A stretch of DNA of 64,000 nt from the NCBI GenBank assembly GCA_030698405.1, contig JAUYMU010000005.1, positions 109,801 through 173,800 on the forward strand, given 5' to 3'. The notes under the pieces were generated by a model. It was given only the letters and a program-made list of their open reading frames with translations, was not told the origin of the DNA and did not search any database. The number at the start of each line of letters is the position of its first letter. Positions within the stretch are counted from its first letter, which is position 1. Positions 62,459 through 64,000 of this stretch are shown here, one piece after another. This DNA comes from Bacteroidota bacterium. GTDB taxonomy: Bacteria; Bacteroidota; Bacteroidia; Bacteroidales; Prolixibacteraceae. The translations under genes were made by a program, and so were the position numbers.

Positions 62459-63508
62459 TTATTTCGTTAAAATCATCCTCTTTGTATCCACTTCCTTGCC
62501 GTCAATAACAAGCGCGTAGAGGTACATTCCCGGTTGAAAGCTATTTCCGTTAATAGGTAAAGTTTGTTTCCCTTTTCCGTTTATACTATATTGTTGCAAT
62601 TGGGCACCATTCATGTTGTAAATATACAAAACTGAAGTACCAGATCCATCAGGAATATAACAACCAATTTTGGTTTCGTTGCTAAATGGGTTGGGGATGT
62701 TCTGGTCTAACCGGGCTTTGTTTTCAGTTAAATCATTGGTTGTTCCTGATGTTATCGAAGCGCTTTTCATGCTTGCATCTTTGTTACAGCAGTTATTCTC
62801 AATTGTTTCTACCCTTTCCTGTAGCTCTTTTATGGCTTCAACCAGTATGGGGATCAGCCCAATGTAATCAATATTCAAATAGCCTTCTTTATCCTGATCC
62901 ACTAATTCCGGGTAAACTTCCATTAATTCCTGTGCAATAAAGCCGTACCTGTCAGTCGAAGTAATAGAATCCTGTAAAGACATTTCTGCAATGGCAGTTT
63001 GATATTTAACCTGATCTTTTATCTCATCAAGGTTATATTCAGATGGCTTTGATTTTTTCATTTTATATGAAACACCCTCCAATTTCAGCAATTTTTCAAT
63101 CGAGCTACTAATCGGCTTTATATCCGTTTTAAACCTTTCATCGGAAGAAATCCGAAGAGTTCCATAAGTTGCAATGTCCCCATTTACGTCCAGTTGGTAT
63201 GAAGGGGTACCATCGTTAATACCTACATATCCTGTGTTATCTTGTATGAATAATTTATAATTACCGCCATACATGGCTGGATTTGGCCATGGAATCCCAA
63301 AGTTTAAGCCACCATTATAATGTTCTATTCCCCATTGTCCACGGAGTGGGTATTGTCCCCCTGCATTATTCCCAAATGTTAGTGATTGATCTCCCAAATA
63401 GTCAACTTGCAAAAAACCTTCACTTGTGACCTTAACCTGTCCTAAAGTTGTTAAGCTAAACAGAAATACAACGATAAAAATAAAAGATAATTTTTTCATG
63501 GTTTTCAT
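62459..63508 (-). CDS. Secreted S74 intramolecular-chaperone protein with T9SS sorting domain
   Basis: Encodes 349 residues; signal peptide ends at L-T-T-L-G-Q. A short beta-rich region is followed by an endosialidase-type S74 chaperone domain (S-S-D-E-R-F-K-T-D-I, Y-G-F-I-A-Q-E-L, L-N-I-D-Y-I-G-L-I-P-I-L-V-E-A-I-K-E-L), known from phage tail spikes where it trimerises and cuts itself off at the Ser-Asp. The end is a T9SS CTD (Q-N-I-P-N-P-F-S-N-E-T, N-M-N-G-A-Q-L, G-M-Y-L-Y-A-L). An alternative start is three codons in. Confidence 0.88.
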   Translation of the reverse strand: MKTMKKLSFIFIVVFLFSLTTLGQVKVTSEGFLQVDYLGDQSLTFGNNAGGQYPLRGQWGIEHYNGGLNFGIPWPNPAMYGGNYKLFIQDNTGYVGINDGTPSYQLDVNGDIATYGTLRISSDERFKTDIKPISSSIEKLLKLEGVSYKMKKSKPSEYNLDEIKDQVKYQTAIAEMSLQDSITSTDRYGFIAQELMEVYPELVDQDKEGYLNIDYIGLIPILVEAIKELQERVETIENNCCNKDASMKSASITSGTTNDLTENKARLDQNIPNPFSNETKIGCYIPDGSGTSVLYIYNMNGAQLQQYSINGKGKQTLPINGNSFQPGMYLYALVIDGKEVDTKRMILTK

Positions 63509-63970
63509 ATATTATAGTTTTGAATTAAAATTTCTTCACGTTCTAAAAGAATTAACTTTGTTGCTACGTGTTTTGCAACAGAAGGCCGACCCGTTTTTTA
63601 AAGATGGAAGGGCTCCAACTTTTTTGGCCACACCGGCGGGCCGTGCCTGTCAGGTTTTCGAAACATGGCAGGGAGATGTAACCCGGTGCGGCCTTTTAAA
63701 CAAATTTGTTTAGGGGCATAGCTGGTTGGTTTTTTTTGTTGATTGAGCTAATTTAACAAGTCCTTTGCAGATAAAAAAATATATTTCACCCCCCCCCATT
63801 TTTTTTAAATTGTATATATCAGTATGTCAGTAACATAACAAGATGTGTTACTTGACATGCAATAATTTCAGACTTCCTGACCCCATCCTGATAACTACAT
63901 GAAAATAAATTAGATCGTAAATGGGTTGTCGTAAATCAAACTGTCGTAAATTTGGTAAAAAGATATCCAT
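63509..63970. other. Gene-poor spacer upstream of the secreted-protein operon
   Basis: AT-rich, with a GC-richer block at about 63575-63700 that lacks a credible ORF, a C9 run at 63789-63797 followed by a T8 run (63799-63806), and direct repeats near its end. It should contain the promoter of the 62459-63508 operon. No RNA gene seen. Confidence 0.5.
63915..63951. repeat. Three direct copies of TCGTAAAT
   Basis: At 63915-63922, 63929-63936 and 63944-63951, spaced 14 and 15 bases, 20-50 bases before an ATG. The periodic spacing suggests protein-binding sites or an element end. Confidence 0.6.
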
Positions 63971-64000
63971 ATGCAAATGCAACTGCCCATATTCCCAGAA
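63971..64000 (+). CDS. Start of a gene running out of the window, possibly transposase-related
   Basis: ATG at 63971, open to the end of the window: M-Q-M-Q-L-P-I-F-P-E. Several Bacteroidota transposase-like proteins begin with a similar Q-L-P-I-F-P start, as I recall them. Only ten codons are visible, so the call is tentative. Confidence 0.35.
   Translation, partial: MQMQLPIFPE

Noticed and set aside
63426..63713. 95-residue plus-strand ORF in the terminal spacer
   Set aside because: It begins antisense to the S74 gene's signal peptide and runs through GC-rich spacer with no recognisable domain.
63915..63951. Start of a CRISPR array or iteron origin
   Set aside because: Only three 8-base units with 6-7 base gaps; no longer repeat and no replication gene visible.

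Overview
The window is a chromosomal segment of a Bacteroidota bacterium, most likely of the Bacteroidales/Marinilabiliales side of the phylum. It carries a type IX secretion system (T9SS: sprA end, porP, gldK/L/M/N, porX, porW), several secreted proteins with T9SS C-terminal sorting domains, a menaquinone operon, Bacteroidota-only families (DUF4837, DUF4395, Cbp1-type lipoprotein) and promoter-like TAnnTTTG boxes instead of sigma70 -10 boxes. Base composition is moderately AT-rich and even.

Layout. 1-1164: 3' end of sprA and a SAM methyltransferase. 1165-8696: the tryptophan operon trpEGDCFBA, preceded by what reads as TWO consecutive Trp-codon leader peptides, each followed by its own intrinsic terminator (tandem attenuators). 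Most trp intergenic spacers are filled by short palindromic repeats; one pair supplies the trpE stop codon and part of the trpG N-terminus. 8927-12946: a small conserved ORF, a cation/proton antiporter whose stress-protein-like C-terminal part is split off by a frameshift at a six-base homopolymer, and a uracil permease. 13112-23682 (minus strand): menaquinone genes thioesterase-menF-menD-menB-menA-menC-menE, interrupted by two foreign-looking blocks: three small genes including a deiminase broken by one stop codon, and an archaeal-type AAA ATPase with a perfect 20-bp-arm palindrome upstream. 23778-28901: a Tat-exported GH36-like glycosidase with two distant copies of a palindromic operator-like site, an M24 aminopeptidase, a DUF4395 membrane protein, a decayed gene fragment and a YafQ-type toxin-antitoxin pair. 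29221-29293: initiator tRNA.

29519-39288: envelope and housekeeping genes (M23 peptidase, dxr, rseP, tatA, DUF4837 lipoprotein, PBP1A-type synthase, topA). 39367-47787: arginase-fold protein, porP, then the T9SS motor/ring operon gldKLMN followed by a second gldK paralogue. 47858-57944: GDP-mannose pyrophosphorylase, MlaEF-type transporter, porX and porW (regulator and lipoprotein of T9SS), patatin, Cbp1-like lipoprotein. 58025-63508 (minus strand): secreted proteins, three with T9SS sorting domains, one AvrRpt2-like cysteine peptidase and one S74 self-chaperoning protein. The window ends in a repeat-rich spacer and the first codons of a probable transposase-related gene.

The strongest unusual signals are the tandem trp attenuator, repeats that build protein termini, the gldK duplication downstream of gldN, and insertions into the men operon. 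No wholly unknown multi-gene system was found that I could defend.
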